This document shows, piece after piece, positions 32,255 to 44,976 of a DNA stretch of 64,000 nucleotides. The position numbers were made by a program, and so were the translations under genes. How positions within the stretch are numbered: the first letter of the stretch is position 1; each line of letters opens with the position of its first letter. The stretch comes from Musa acuminata AAA Group (Eukaryota; Streptophyta; Magnoliopsida; Zingiberales; Musaceae). Below the pieces are notes generated by a model, which was given only the letters and a program-made list of their open reading frames with translations, made no database searches and was not told where the DNA came from. The stretch is from the NCBI RefSeq assembly GCF_036884655.1, contig NC_088347.1, positions 15,133,501 to 15,197,500 on the forward strand. Reading direction: 5' to 3'.

Positions 32255-33845
32255 TCATCATACAAGCTAGAAGATTTTATCTCCCTCTTTGTCATTGTCA
32301 AAAAAAAAAGGGAAGAGTACAATTTATAATTCTTTTTCCCTTTATATCAATTTTCAAATCATGAAAAAGTTAAAGTATCAATTCTTTTTCAATATGTTGG
32401 GGCATCATTATAGTTTTAAATTAAAACATGTATAATTTTAAAACCTTACATTTCATCTTTATGAATGATACCAAATAAATCAATCATCATTATGGGTATA
32501 TCATACATGACACTAAGACATTAAAAATTTTAAGCATTAATCACTTCATCCATTAAATTAACAATTTGAACATGATACCAAACATTAATCATTTATTTTC
32601 TCATGCATGATACTAAAGCATTCATGATACCAAACATTAAATCAATATTTATAAGCATTTATCACTTCATGATTGTTGGTACCAAACATTCATCATTTAT
32701 TTTCTCATTAGTAAATTGCAAAAAGAAACATAGAAGATCAAATGATATAATATCTTGATTCATACATAAAAGAAATCTCAAGTTATAAATCTCAAAAAAT
32801 CAAGATAAAATTTATTTAAATTTAAATCATCAAATCAAAATCATTTTTGAGAGATTCACAAAAGCATAATATACATGGATTCATTAATCTTTTATCGAAA
32901 AATCCATAAGATAGTGATAGAAAATGTATTCCTTTTTTATGTGTTTCGTTTGAAGTTGTTTGTTTCATACAAGCATGCCTTTGTCTTTTTATGCCAAATA
33001 AAAACATGTATCAACGTTTAGGATCGAAAAGTAAATTTCATCATAAAAACCATCAAGACCAAAAAAGTATAACACATTAAACAAGGCTTCTTCAAAGAAG
33101 AGATTTGATTCATCATTTTAATTCCAATGATAATATAATTTTCCTTTTATGTGTTTCATTTTAAGTGATTGATCTCATATAAGTATGCTCAAGTTTTTTT
33201 CATATGAAAACCATACATCATAGTTTAGAATCGAAAGTGCAAATCTCATCATAGAAATTATCAAGATTAATAAACCATAAATTACCCAAAAATCATTATT
33301 ACTTCAAATCATCATGCATAATTAAATATAAAATCATCAAGAATGATACTTACATTATTTCATATAAGCATGCCTTTTTCATTTATGCCAAATCAAAATA
33401 TGCATCATTTTTAAAACCGAAAAAGCGACTTTCGTTACAGTAAAAACTGAAAAGCCATAAATTACAAGAATCATCATACATAATTTTGAAAGATAAACTC
33501 ATTAAGCATAATCATCAAACATGGTTTTATAAGGCATCTTTTAATCAAAATCGAAAAGCTATATAGAATCATCAAAACACATATTCTTGATTCTTAAACA
33601 TATACATAAGATTAATCTTACTAGGTGTACAATCATTAGATTTATATCTAACATTTTATTGCATTATCATAAAACATGCAATTGTCATGATCTTTCTTAA
33701 AATTACTAGAAAGATAAGCATGATCCTAAAACTTTTAACATTTTCATTACATCTTTAAACATGTAATTCAAAAAAAATTATATAATTTTCTTAAACTAAA
33801 TTAAAAACAACTCATGAAAAATATAAAGTAATTTCAAAGTAAACT
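32255..33845 (-). other. E5 tail, part next to gag
   Basis: Continuation of the E5 tail after E6: TCATCATACAAGCTAG, then ATCTCCCTCTTTGTCATTGTC (reverse purine tract), then a long AT-rich stretch equivalent to the E2 and E9 tails, ending at the gag C-terminus. No pol similarity anywhere in it. Confidence 0.78.
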
Positions 33846-34731
33846 AAGAGGATTTTGATTATCTCATCGTCGAAAGCCTTTAAGGCATTGTTTACCACCT
33901 CGCCTTTGTTGGTTGGCTCCTCGTCATCGGATGCACTCGTTTCATTCCAAGTCACTTTGAGTACTCTCTACTTCTTTGGCAAATTATTTTTAAGTTTATT
34001 TTTATTTATTAATTCTTACTTAATGAACTTTTTAAGTTTTATAGTGAGAAGTTCAAGTTCATCATCATTTGAGATTTCGCTCGAGTGGTCTTCATTTGTT
34101 CTAAGTGTCAAATCCTTCTTATTCTTTGGAAGGTTATTCTTATGTTACTTTTGTGCCACATTGGTCATTTCGTAGGTCATCAAAAACCCAATAAATTCTT
34201 CAATCAAAAAAGTATTCAAATCTTTGGCCTCTTAAATAGTCGTTACTTTAGGATCCCAAGTTTTAGAAAGAGATCGTAAAATTTTATTCATAAGTTTAAG
34301 GTTCGAAAAGCATTTGCCAAGAGCTTTGAAACCATTGATGACATTCGTAAAACGAGTATACATGTCAATAACAGTTTCGCTTGGCATCATTTGAAAAAGT
34401 TCAAAATCATGCATTAAAAGATTTATCTTAGAATCTTTTACTCTATTAGTGCCTTCATGTGTGATTTCGAGAGTGTGCCATATATCGAAAGTTGTTTCGT
34501 AAGTAGAAACCCAATTAAACTTAGTTTTATCCAAAGCGCAAAATAGAGCATTCATAGCTCTAGCATTTAAGGAAAAAAAATTCTTCTCCGAATCATTTCA
34601 TTCTTTCATTAAAGTAGAAGACTTTTGAAACCACTTTCAATAATATTCCATAAATTCAAATCCATGGAAAGTAAAAAAACTCTCATTCGAGTTTTTCAAT
34701 ATGTATAGTCCATCCCATTGAATATAGTAGG
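33846..34731 (-). pseudogene. gag: E5 gag (knuckle-less), interrupted by S3
   Basis: Minus strand: a decayed N-terminal region, MNALFCALDKTKFNW, FDIWHTLEITHEGT, MYTRFTNVINGFKALGK, LRSLSKTWDPKV, then KKDLTLRTNEDHSS and an acidic TSASDDEEPTNKG end. The longest clean part is 34232-34555. Where E3 has its first CX2CX4HX4C knuckle, this copy goes from a lysine-rich stretch directly to the WNETSAS acidic region. It is followed by non-coding tail, not pol. The N-terminus is cut by S3 and continues at 37035-37076. Confidence 0.82.
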
Positions 34732-37029
34732 TGTTAGGATCGAGAGCACTAAGAGGGGGGGGGGTGAATTAGTGCAGCGGAAATCTTATAATAATCTAAA
34801 AACCAAAAGCTGCGTTCGTTCAAAAACTATTGTGATGCAAAAGCAAATTCTCAGTTTGTATCTAAGTGCAGTTTGCGTCTAAGTGCAGATTGCGTTTAAG
34901 CGCAGTTTTGCGTCTAAGCGCAGTTTTGCGTTTAAACTCAGATTTACGTCTAAATGCAGATTTACGTCTAAACGCAGATTTACGTCTAAACGCAGTTTTA
35001 CGTCTAAACGCAGTTTTACGTCTAAACGCAGTTTTACGTCTAAACGTAGATTTACGTCCAAACGCAGTTTTACGTCTAAACGCAGATTTACGTCTAAATG
35101 CAGTTTTACGTCTAGACGCAGATTTACGTCTAAACTTTGAAACTCGTTTGTATACTCACAGAAGGCAGTATGCAGTTGAAATCAAGACGTAAATGTGAAC
35201 TGAAATCTGATGATTGAGCGAGGAAAGCCGATTTACGTCTGAATGCAGTTTTACGTCTAAATGTTGAAACTCGTTCTTAAAATCGTAGAGGACAGATTGC
35301 AGTTATTAATAGGATTAAAATGTAAGCGTAAACTGCAAGGAAGCTCGTTCGTAAAAGCGCAGAAAACAGTTCTGCAGAATCAAACGTAAACGTAAGCTGT
35401 AATATATGAAAATATGAAGTTACGTCTGAATGCAGATTTGGAAGAACAGCTCTTAGAACTTGTTCGTGAAAGCGCAGAGAGCAGTAGTGATGAGGGAGGT
35501 TTGCAGTAATGATAAAGTACTCGAAATTAAACGCAAACCAGAGATTTAGAGTGGTTCGGTCAGCCTTGACCTACTCCACTTTTGGCTTCCTCCACCGATG
35601 AGGTTGCCGACGTCAACTAGGTGCCTTCCTTCAATGGGCGAAGGCCAAACTTCCCTCTTACAATTTCTCTCCTTTTGACAGGCTTAGGAGACAACCTTTA
35701 CAGATCTTTCTCTCCTCACTTTACAATTGAAAACTTGAAGAACAGAAGGAGGAGACTTAAAGGCTTTACAACACTTTTGAGCTCTTTAGAATCACAGAAA
35801 AGATCACGATTTTGGTATAGGTCTGTTATCTTTTCAGTGCTGAATGGGTGGGGTATTTATAGGCCCCAACCCAATTCAAAATTCGAGCTCAAAACGATCA
35901 AATCGATCAAATCCCAGAATTCTGGGATCAGGCGGTTGCACCTCTCGACTGGAGAGGTGGCACCGCCTGGCAGAGCTCGAAGACTGAGCTCTGCCGATTG
36001 CTTCTCTCTGCCAGAGCTCGAAGACTGAGCTCGATGGTTGCATCACCTGGCAGAGCTCGAAGACTGAGCTTGGTGGTTGCATCACCTGGCAGAGCTCGAA
36101 ATCTGAGCTTGGTGGTTGCATCACTTGGCAGAGCTCCAAACTGAGCTCAAGCTGATGCACCATTCTGCCAGAGCTCGAAGACTGAGCTTGGTGAATGCAT
36201 CACCTGGCAAAGCTCGAGACTGAGCTCAGGCTGATGCACCACTCTGCCAGAGCTCGAAGACTGAGCTCGGTGGTTGCATCGCCTGGCAGAGCTCGGAACT
36301 TGAGCTCTGGCGGTGCAACCTCTTGGCTGGAGCGGTTGCACCTCCCAGCCTTGCAACCCTGGCGGTTGCACCTCCTGGCTGGGGCGGTTGCACCTCCCAG
36401 CCTTGCAACCCTGGCGGTTGCACCTCCTGGCTGGGGCGGTTGCACCTCTCAACCCCACAGCCCAGGCGGTTGCACCTCCTGGCTGGGGCGGTTGCACCTC
36501 CTGGTGCAATCAGGGTCCGAATGGTTCACTCCATTCGACCCACTTTGAATCTTTTCAGGGGCCCAATTGCCCCAAGATTAAGCTAATGGGATCACCTCCC
36601 ATTCTCATGCTTAATCATCGTGCTAACTACGAATATCTCTAAGACAACTTCTGCAGCTTTGCTCCGATGCGTCAATCGCTTCTTCCGGCGAGTTTCCGGC
36701 CAACTTCCGTCGATCAACCGATAACCTTCGGTGATCCTTCTGCGGACATCCGGCATACTCCTGGACTTTGCGACGATCCACTTGGCGAGTTCCGACGAGC
36801 TTCGCTTGGCAAGCTTCTGGACTTCTCGGATCTGTTCTCTCTGAACCTCCGACGACCGTCCGAACTTCCGTCGAACTCTCGAACTCCCAACGTGATCATG
36901 ATCTTGACTCCGGCGCAACTCCTGCTGCTTGTCTTACTCTCATCGTAGTTAATCCTGCACACTTATCTCAACACATAGATTAGATAACAAATGACAATTG
37001 ACTTCATCATCAAAATCCGAGATTCAACA
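34732..37029 (-). mobile_element. S3: minus-strand solo LTR of the E3 subfamily
   Basis: 2298 bp, TGTTAGGATCGAGAG to GAGATTCAACA, flanked by GTAGG (34727-34731 and 37030-37034). Closely related to the E3 LTRs with the same three minisatellites. The 18-bp array has sixteen units against ten, which accounts for nearly all of the 111-bp length difference. Reverse TATA at about 35853-35860. Confidence 0.95.
34852..35135 (-). repeat. 18-bp minisatellite of S3, about sixteen units
   Basis: Units of CAGTTTTACGTCTAAACG and CAGATTTACGTCTAAACG, the complement of the E3 units. The long ORFs on both strands here (up to 108 codons) are repeat artefacts. Confidence 0.9.
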
Positions 37030-37034
37030 GTAGG

Positions 37035-37076
37035 ATGAATGAGAGAGTGACCCTCTTGAAAGCCAAAAAGAGTCAT
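37035..37076 (-). pseudogene. gag: E5 gag N-terminus
   Basis: Minus-strand ATG at 37076 followed by TLFGFQEGHSLIHP, the usual N-terminus of the gag-only family (E9 has ALFGFQVGHCLIRP). It runs into the S3 target site. Confidence 0.8.
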
Positions 37077-37111
37077 TTCTCTTGGGTGTTAAACCAAATA
37101 AGAAAAGCGTG

Positions 37112-37125
37112 GCTCTAATACAAAC
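37112..37125 (-). promoter_or_regulatory. E5 primer-binding site (degenerate)
   Basis: Minus-strand TTGTATTAGAGCC, adjacent to the LTR end; two changes from TTGGTATCAGAGCC. Confidence 0.7.
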
Positions 37126-38697
37126 TATTAGGATCAAGAGCGGCACTAGGGGGGGTGAATTAGTGCAACGGATAAAACATTGGTTTAATAAAAATCTTCT
37201 TGCTATAAAAACTGATCTCAAAAGTGTATACTTGAAAGAGTATGTGAGCGTAGGCCTAGTAAAAGCATAGTAAGGAGGAGAGGCAGTTTGCTATAAAATT
37301 AAATTGCTCAAAGTAAATACAAACTAAGTTTATAGTGGTTCTGTTATCGTGACTTATATCTACTCCCGATTCCTCTTTCGTCGAGGCCATCGGCATCCAT
37401 TATCGGTCTTCCTTCAATAGGCAAAGACCAACCACCTTTTACAGCTCTTTCTTCTTTTACCGGGTTTAGGAGATAACCCTTACACCCCCACTTACTCCTC
37501 TCTCAAACTATTCTAACACTTATAAGAAGAAGAGGAGTTCACACAAGATTGCAGTATCATTTCTTTCTTTGTTTCACTCTCAATACTTGTGTGTTTTAAC
37601 CAAGGATGAGAGGGGTATTTATAGGCTTTAAGCTGATTCAAACTTGGAGCCTAAAAAGGTCTTATCCCAGGTTTCCTGGATCCTAGCGGTACCATCACTT
37701 ATGTTGGGAGGTACCACCGCCTACAACATTGACATTGGATGGTACCACCGCCCAATCTAGTAGTACCACTGCTTGGAAGACTGTGTCTAGGCGGTACCAC
37801 CGACCAGACTGGCGATACCATCACCTGACATAGTCTCGGAGACTGTGCCATGACGGTGCCACCTGTTGGGTCACTGTTTGGGCCTTTCATTAGGCCCAAC
37901 ATAATCCATACATGGGCCCAATTGGGCCCTAATTGAGTTGGCCCAATTCCAATCCCAATTATGTGTTAACTATAAAATCTATAATAATTACTAGGCTAAA
38001 CAAGTCCATAAGTCTAGGTTTCTTCCGGTGAGCTATTGGCGATCTTTCAACGAACTTCCGATGATCTCTCGGCAATGTTCCAGCGGACTCCCGGCAAACT
38101 CCTAAACTTCATGACGATTTTCTTGGTGAGTTTCGATGAGCTTCTTTGGCAAGCTCCTAGACTTCTCGATTAATTTCAGCAAAACTTCTAACGAACATCC
38201 GGACTTCTGACGAACTCTCGAACTCCCAACGAAATCACACCCTTAACTCCTAGACAACATTTTGCTTTATGCCTTGCTATCATAGTTAATCCTACACATA
38301 TAAAACCTACTTTGATTTAGATAATTAATACTAAGCTAATCAGATATTGTCCGGGCATCATTGGTCCATCAACCTCTCATCTGATTGTTTGGCACATCGT
38401 CCTCTCTTATGGCCTATTGCCCAATCGACCAATTGACCTCCGCAACTCTAATTTCCTTGGCGCAATATCTACTCTTCTTGGCCCGATGCCCGAACTCATG
38501 GCCCGAAACCTTTTGTCGATACGTCGACCGATCCTTCGGCTCAACGTCCAATCTTCTGACATATTTTTATCTAGCCCAACATGATCCTTTCTGCTTTAAT
38601 TGTCTCTCCTTGATCGATGCATCCTACATTACTCAAAATGTAGATTAAATCATAAACACTATCAATTGGTTTCAAAATCAAAATCCAAGATTCAACA
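37126..38697 (-). mobile_element. E5 5' LTR
   Basis: Starts TATTAGGATCAAGAGCGGCAC, ends AAGATTCAACA, and is the partner of 24389-25996. Reverse TATA near 37612-37620, GGTACCACCG-type motifs 37685-37860. Followed by the AAAGC duplication and Copia-F RT. Confidence 0.9.
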
Positions 38698-39624
38698 AAA
38701 GCTTGGTTATCTAGACACTTTTCCATGAATGACTTAGGGAAAGCATCCTATATCTTGGGAATTCAGATCTATATAGATAGATCCAAGAGGATGCTTGGCT
38801 TGTCCTAATCTAGGTACATAGACACCATTGTCAAAAGATTTGGCATGAAAAATTCTAAGAGATGCCTTATACCGATAAGACATGGGATATCACTTTCTAT
38901 GAGTATGTCCCCAAAGACTCCTAAAGAAAGGGCAAACATGGATAAGATACCCTATGCCTCAACGATAGAGTCTATCATGTCTGTCATGCTATGTACTAGT
39001 CCTAATATAGTGCATGCTCTGAGTGTTATGAGCAGGTATCAAGCGGATCTAAGCTTGAAGCATTGGAAAGCAATAAAGTATATCCTTAAGTACTTAAGAA
39101 GGACTAAGGATCTCTTACTATTATATGGAGGTAGTAGCCTCAAGGTTAAAGGCTACATACACTCAAGCTTCCAGTCTAATGTCGATGATAGTAAGTCTAA
39201 TTCAGGGTATATTTTCACCCTGAATGGAGGAGCAGTATGCTGGAAGAGTTCCAAGCAAGATACTACAGGTGACTCGACCACAAAAGTGGAATACATTGCT
39301 GTAGTGGAGGTAATAAAGAAGGGAGTCTGGATGAAGAAGTTTATCACAAATCTATGAGTCATGCCCGGCAGCAAGGAGACGATTCTCTTATATTACGATA
39401 ACAATGGGGCAATTGCTCAAGCGAAGAAACTCACGTCTCATTATAAGTCTAAATACGTTCTAAAGAGGTTCCACCTGATCAGAGAGATCGTGGCTCGAGG
39501 GGATGTAGTGGTGGAAAGAGTTTTATTCGAAGATATCATCGCAGATCCATTGATAAAGCTATTGTCTCATATTATTTTTTAGCATCACAAGGGTCTAATG
39601 GGGATCAGACACATAGGTGATTAG
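38698..39624 (+). pseudogene. Copia-F RT end and RNase H
   Basis: Continues the RT frame cut at 24388: KAWLSRHFSMNDLGKASYILG, then YASTIESIMSVMLCTSPN, LSVMSRYQADLS, the RNase H part (SGYIFTLNGGAVCWKSSKQ, DSTTKVEYIA) and the C-terminus (YDNNGAIAQAKK, FHLIREIVARGDVVVERV, ADPLIKLLS). Nonsense codons interrupt it: a TAA after LGLS, TGA at 39355-39357 and TAG at 39580-39582. The wording differs clearly from the SIRE elements, so this is a second copia lineage; I do not assign its name. Confidence 0.88.
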
Positions 39625-39844
39625 GCCTAAAGAGTCACACATATATGGTTGGTATTGCAACGAGTAGAGGTTCGGATATAAGATATCCGCTAGAGCCCCT
39701 ATCTTATAATAAGCCTATGAATTATTGGATCCCATGGATAAGATCTAATAAGAGCCAATTAGAAATTATTAGATAGAGATCCACTAATCTAAGAGGCTTT
39801 GTAGTTGGATGAAGATCCAATACACAATAGGGCTATAATGATAC
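39625..39844 (+). mobile_element. Copia-F 3' end / LTR fragment
   Basis: GAGTCACACATATATGG, GAGTAGAGGTTCGGATATAAG and following text are matched, in reverse orientation, by 54600-54800. This part is therefore shared LTR sequence of the Copia-F lineage. It is cut at 39845 by the E7 LTR. Confidence 0.72.
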
Positions 39845-41110
39845 TGTTTGGATTGAGTTGGCACTAAGAGAGAGGGGGGGTGGAATTAGTGCAATAGATA
39901 GAAATATCAATTTAAAAATCTTCATACGTTAACAAAAATCAATCTTGGAAGATAGCTTGAAAGCGTGTTGGTTCGTAAGGGCAGTGAAAGCCTAGTAAGG
40001 AGGAAGTGAAGCAATTGCTAAGTAGGCAAATGACAATAATGGAAATGCAAACCAAAATTTATAATGGTTCGATCGTAGTGACCTATATCTACTTTCGATT
40101 CCTCCTCCGTCGAGGTCATCAGCATCCACTAATGGTCTTCCTTCAATAGGCGAAGACTAACCACCTCTTTACAGTGCTTTCTCCTTTTCACGGGTTTAGG
40201 AGATAACCCTTATAAGCCTCACACCTCTCTTGAATGATCACAACTCTAGAAAGAGAGGAGGAGGACTCTTTGCATTTTTACAACACTTTTAATACCCTAA
40301 TAATTCAAAATATTATTCACACTTTCGTGCCCTTTCATGCAGAAAAGGGTGGGGTATTTATAGGCCCTAATGGCTTTAGAATTGGAGCCAAAAAGTATCA
40401 TATCTCCGGATTTTAGGGTACTGGCAGTACCACCACCATTATTGGGCGGTACTACTGCTTACAGACTAACACTAGACGGTACCACCGCTTAGTCTGGGCG
40501 ATACGACTACTTGACAGAGCTTTAGAGACCATGCTCTAATGGTACCACCGCGTGATAGGGCAATACCACTGCTTGACAACATTAACTGCCGACGGTACCA
40601 CCGCCTAGTCTAAGCAGTACCACCGTCAAGAGCATCTGGGAGACTATGTCCTAGGCGGTGCCACCACAGGCCGTGACATCAGGTGCTAAATGGGCTGTTC
40701 AACCGGCCCAATTCAACCCTATTAAGGGCCCAGTTAGCCCATAACTAAATTAGTGGGATTACCTCCAAATCCTAACTCAACTAATGTTCTAACTATGATT
40801 AAGGCAAGCAATCTTGATCTGGTATGTCGATTTTTCTCTTGGCGAACTTCTTAGCGAGTCTTCTAGTGAGCTTTCGGCGAACTCCCGACAAACTCTCGGT
40901 GATTTTCCAACAAACTCTTGGCGATCTTCCAACGAACTCTCAATGATCTCCCGACACACGTCCGGTATATTGTCTGAATCTTTAACTCCGGCCCATCATC
41001 TGCTTTATATCTTATCGCTATCGTAGTTAATCCTGCACACTAATCTCAACACATAGATTAGATCAAACAATTTACTAATTGATTTCATCATAAAAATCCG
41101 AGATTCAATA
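39845..41110 (-). mobile_element. E7 3' LTR
   Basis: 1266 bp, TGTTTGGATTGAGTTGGCAC to GAGATTCAATA. Reverse TATA near 40355-40365 (GGGGTATTTATAGGCCC), GGTACCACCG motifs 40430-40660. The reverse polypurine tract AATCTCCCCCTTTTTGATG follows. Confidence 0.87.
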
Positions 41111-42106
41111 ATCTCCCCCTTTTTGATGATGACAACCAATTGGTAATGGAATTAGCCTTAACTCCCCCTATCTATATGTCATACTTGAGAGAATACAACC
41201 TTGAATTCACAATCTTGAATTCAAGCTTTAATCGATTTTAATTAGAAATCACATGCATTGTGCTTCATCGTAATTTCAAGTCATCAAGATATTAAATGCA
41301 CAATTTCATCACTTTATGCATGATAAAATGCTTCGGTCATAGCCTTACATCAATACTTGCATGATACATCATCTTAATATAACCTTTATGATACTTTCAT
41401 TATTTCATGGTAACATTCAAAGGTTCACAATATTAAAAAGAATCTGACATTGATATTACATCATTGCATGGTAACATTTAAAAGTTCTTAACATTAAAGA
41501 GATCACAACATCAAAGTGAACACAACATCAAAAGTTCACAATATTAAAGTGAGAGATTCCATCAACTTCTAACATTTAAAAGTTCTTAACATTAAAGAGA
41601 TCACAACATCAAAAGTTATCAACATTAAAAAGATCACAACATCAAAGTGAATACAACATCAAAAGTTCACAACATTAAAGTGAGAGATATTATCAACTTC
41701 TAACATTTAAAAGTTATCAACATTAAAGAGATCACAACATCAAAAGTTATCAACATTAAAGAGATCACAACATCAAAGTGAACACAATATCAAAAGTTCA
41801 CAACATTAAAGTAAGAGATTCCATTAACTTCTCCCCCTTTGTCATTAGCAAAAAGACATACATTAGCTATTCAGGTGGTGGTAAATCAAAATGTCTAAAC
41901 AAAGTATTAAGTTATCGATGAATCTATTGCAACTCAATTAAAATTTGATCTTGACATTATTCAAATCGATCCATTCGAGTCCCTATGTCATTGGTAGATG
42001 AGGAACTCTATTGGAGGTGTTGCCTTAAAGAGACCAGTAGAAGGAGATTGATTTCCTCTAAATATTAGTATTTCAGGTTCTGTGGGAGGGGGTCAGTCCT
42101 TCTAGG
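41111..42106 (-). other. E7 non-coding tail, truncated by E8
   Basis: Reverse tail with polypurine tract at its left end and a further one at about 41830-41841 (CTTCTCCCCCTTTGTC). It carries the tandem repeat of 41471-41830. The right 250 bases to 42106 do not show gag or pol. E8 starts at 42107 after CTAGG. Confidence 0.7.
41471..41830. repeat. Tandem repeat in E7 tail, period about 105-130 bp
   Basis: Three rounds of AAAAGTTCTTAACATTAAAG, GATCACAACATCAAAAG, TCACAACATTAAAGTGAGAG. The third round contains an extra inner duplication of the AACATTAAAGAGATCACAAC part. Not seen in the other tails. Confidence 0.8.
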
Positions 42107-43380
42107 TGTTAAATCTCAAATTTTAATGATTAAATCAATTGATAAATTGTTTGATCTAATATATATGTTGAGAAAAGTGTGCAGGATTAACTACCATAGT
42201 GGTAAAACAGAAAGCAAATGTTGTGTCAGAGTCAAGATCGAGATTTCGTTGGGAGTACGAGAGTTCATCAGAAGTCTGGACGTTTGTCGGAAGTTCTGCC
42301 AGAATTAACCAAGAAGTCTAGGAGCTTGACAAAGAAGCTCATCAGAACTCACCAAAAAGATCGTTGTGAAGTCTTAGAGCTTGCTGGAAGTCTGCTGGAA
42401 CATTGTCGAGAGATCGTCGGAAGTTTACCGAAAGATCACCAGAAGAACAATTGACGTACCGAAAAAAGAATGCCTTGTTAAATGTCTTAATTATTGTAGT
42501 TATACCTTAAGTTGAGTTAGGATTGGGAGATAATCCCACTAACTCAGTTAGGGGCCAACTAGGCCATTAATAATGCTGAATTGGGCTGGATTGAACAGCC
42601 CATTCAGCACCTGAAGTCACGGTCGGCAGTGGCACCGCTTGGAACTCAATCTCCCAAGTGTTTTGGGCGGTGGTACCACTAGTAGTTATTACCTGCAAAT
42701 AGTGGTACCGCTTGTCAAGCGGTGGTACCACCAGAGCTCAGTCTTCGAGAGCTCTATCAAGTGGTGGTACCACTAGACTTGGCGGTGGTACCACTCAGTG
42801 TCAGAGAGTCAAACGGTGGTACCGCTAGTACCCCGAAATCTGGAGATGTGATACTTTTTTGCTCCAATTCTAAAGCCATTAGGGCCTATAAATATCTCAC
42901 CATTTTTCTGCATGAAAGGATATAAAAGTGTGAAAAAAATATTAAAGTCTTGGGGCGTGAAAGTGTTGTAAAATTGAAAAGAATCCTACTCCTCTCTTTC
43001 TAAGTGTTGAGATCATTCAAGAGAGGTGTGAGGCTTGTAAGGATTATATCCTAAACCCGTGAAAAGGAAAAACCACTGTAAAGGTGGTTGGTCTTCGTAT
43101 GTTGAAAGAAGACCATTAGTGGATGTTGGTGATCTCAACGGAGGAGGAATCGGAAGTGGATGTAGGTCACAACGACCAAACCACTATAAATTCCAATGTG
43201 CTCATTTTCATTCTACTTTTCATTACTATCATTACTTTCTTAGATAATTGCTAGTTCTTTCATTCTAAAGTCAAGCACTTTCCAAAATCAGTTTTCGATG
43301 AACGAAATATTTTACAAACCGACGATTTTCTCCGCTGCACTAATTCACCCCCCCTTTTAGTGCCAATCTTGATCTTAACA
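42107..43380 (+). mobile_element. E8 5' LTR
   Basis: 1274 bp, TGTTAAATCTCAAATTTT to GATCTTAACA. TATA box at about 42888-42895 (GGGCCTATAAATATCTC). GGTGGTACCACC palindromes 42610-42830. Similar in length and wording to the E7 LTR. Confidence 0.88.
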
Positions 43381-43382
43381 AT

Positions 43383-43394
43383 TGGTATCAGAGC
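43383..43394 (+). promoter_or_regulatory. E8 primer-binding site
   Basis: TGGTATCAGAGC two bases after the LTR end. Confidence 0.9.
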
Positions 43395-43429
43395 TCAGTT
43401 ACTCTCGATTTGATTTAAAACCTAAATGA

Positions 43430-44976
43430 GATAGCTTTTACTAACAATCAAGATGGTCATTCAATTACACGTCCTCTCTTGTTCAATGGAACGGATTACA
43501 TATATTGGAAGACTAGAATGAGAATTTTTCTAATTTTAATAGATTTTGAGTTATGGAACCTAGTGTAAAATGGCTTTCAAAAGTCTTCTCTTCCAATAAA
43601 CGATTGTAATAAGTTGGAGAAAAAGACTTTCGCTTTAAATACGAAGGCTATGAATGCCTTGTTTTGTGCTTTAGATAAAAATGAGTTCAATCGAGTGTCT
43701 ATTTGTGAAACGACTTTTGATATTTGGCACACACTCAGAAATTACTCAGGAAGGCACTAGAGTAAAAGAGTCGAAGATAAATCTTTTAGTTCATACTTAT
43801 GAATTATTTCGGATAAATTCAAGCAAAACTATTATCGACATATACACCCGTTTTATGGATATCGTCAATAGTTTAAAAGTTCTTGGTAAATATTTTTGAA
43901 CTTTGAACTTGTTAATAAAATCTTGAGATTCTGGGACCCTAAAGTAATGGTCATTCAAGAGGCCAAGGATTTGAATAACTTTACTCTCAAAGAACTTATC
44001 GGGTCACTAATGACCTATGAGATGACTTACAATGCTCATGAAGAGCTTGAGAACAACCTTCCAAAGAACAGGAAGGATATGACATTAAGAACTCATGAAG
44101 ACCACTTAGAAAGAAAATTCAAGTGATTATGACTATGATGATGACTTGGCACTCTTGACAGGAAAGTTTAAAAAATTCATAAAAAGAAATAAATTTAAAA
44201 ATGACACTAAAAATAAAATTGAACATAAGAAAGAACAAGTTATATGCTACGAATACAAGAAGCCGAAACATTTCAAAAGCGAATATCCCCAAGCAAAGGA
44301 GAAGAAACCTAAGAAGAAGAAGGCTCTTGAAGCAACTTGAGTCGATTCAAGTGCATATGAAGAAGTGGAGCCAACTAACACAGAGCAAGTTGCTTACTAC
44401 ATACTAATGACTATCGGAGTTGAGGTAAGCAGTTTATTAGATGCAAATTTATTTTTCGATGAGCTTTTATGTGCTTTTCATGAATTGTTTAATGAATGTA
44501 GAACCTTGAATAAAAAGTATAACTCTTTGAAAAAGGAGCATGCCATTTTAAATGTTGAATTTGAAAAACTTAAGAATGATAATCTTTCTTTACCTCCATG
44601 TATAAAGTGTGAACACTTAGAGACACTTAAGAAGGAAAACTTGCTACTTAAAGAAACCTTAGAAAAGTTTGAGATTTGTAGCAAGAACTTGAACATAATC
44701 ATTGTCAATAAGGGTCACGTTCATAGAAGAGGCAGAATCAGATTTGTGAGTAGCTCTCACCAAAATCCAACCACCTTTGTTAAAGGCCCTACCTTACATG
44801 TATCACCCCACACCAAATGCAACTTTTGTTGCAAACCCGGACACGTTGTATACAAATGTTTATTTAAGAGATATAGTCCACATAAATTGATTTGGGTTCC
44901 TAAAGGAACCTCAAATGACTCAATGCAAAATGATAAGTTATGTAGATTGATTTTTGAAGCACCCAAGGTCAAATAG
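43430..44976 (+). pseudogene. gag: E8 gag, decayed
   Basis: Alignable to the E3 gag along its length but with the start ATG changed to ATA, a TAA inside the NLVENG equivalent (about 43565), a frameshift near 43735, another near 43895, a further break near 44120 and a TGA near 44338. The first zinc knuckle has lost cysteines (CYEYKKPKHFKSEY); the second (CNFCCKPGHVVYKC) is intact. A stop codon also lies at the position of the E3 and E10 gag-pol stop. Confidence 0.88.

Larger units (their letters stand above)
24389..38697 (-). mobile_element. E5: gag-only SIRE-derived element carrying nested insertions
   Basis: Minus-strand element with 3' LTR 24389-25996, tail 25997-26492 and 32255-33845, gag 33846-34731 and 37035-37076, primer-binding site 37112-37125 and 5' LTR 37126-38697. 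Target-site duplication AAAGC at 24384-24388 and 38698-38702. Removing E6 and S3 leaves an internal region of about 3.06 kb, similar to the 2.84 kb of E9. No protease, integrase or RT of its own is present. Confidence 0.9.

Noticed and set aside
34866..35192. Leu-Arg-rich and basic repeat peptides of the 18-bp array
   Set aside because: Unit length divisible by three keeps all frames open; not a gene.
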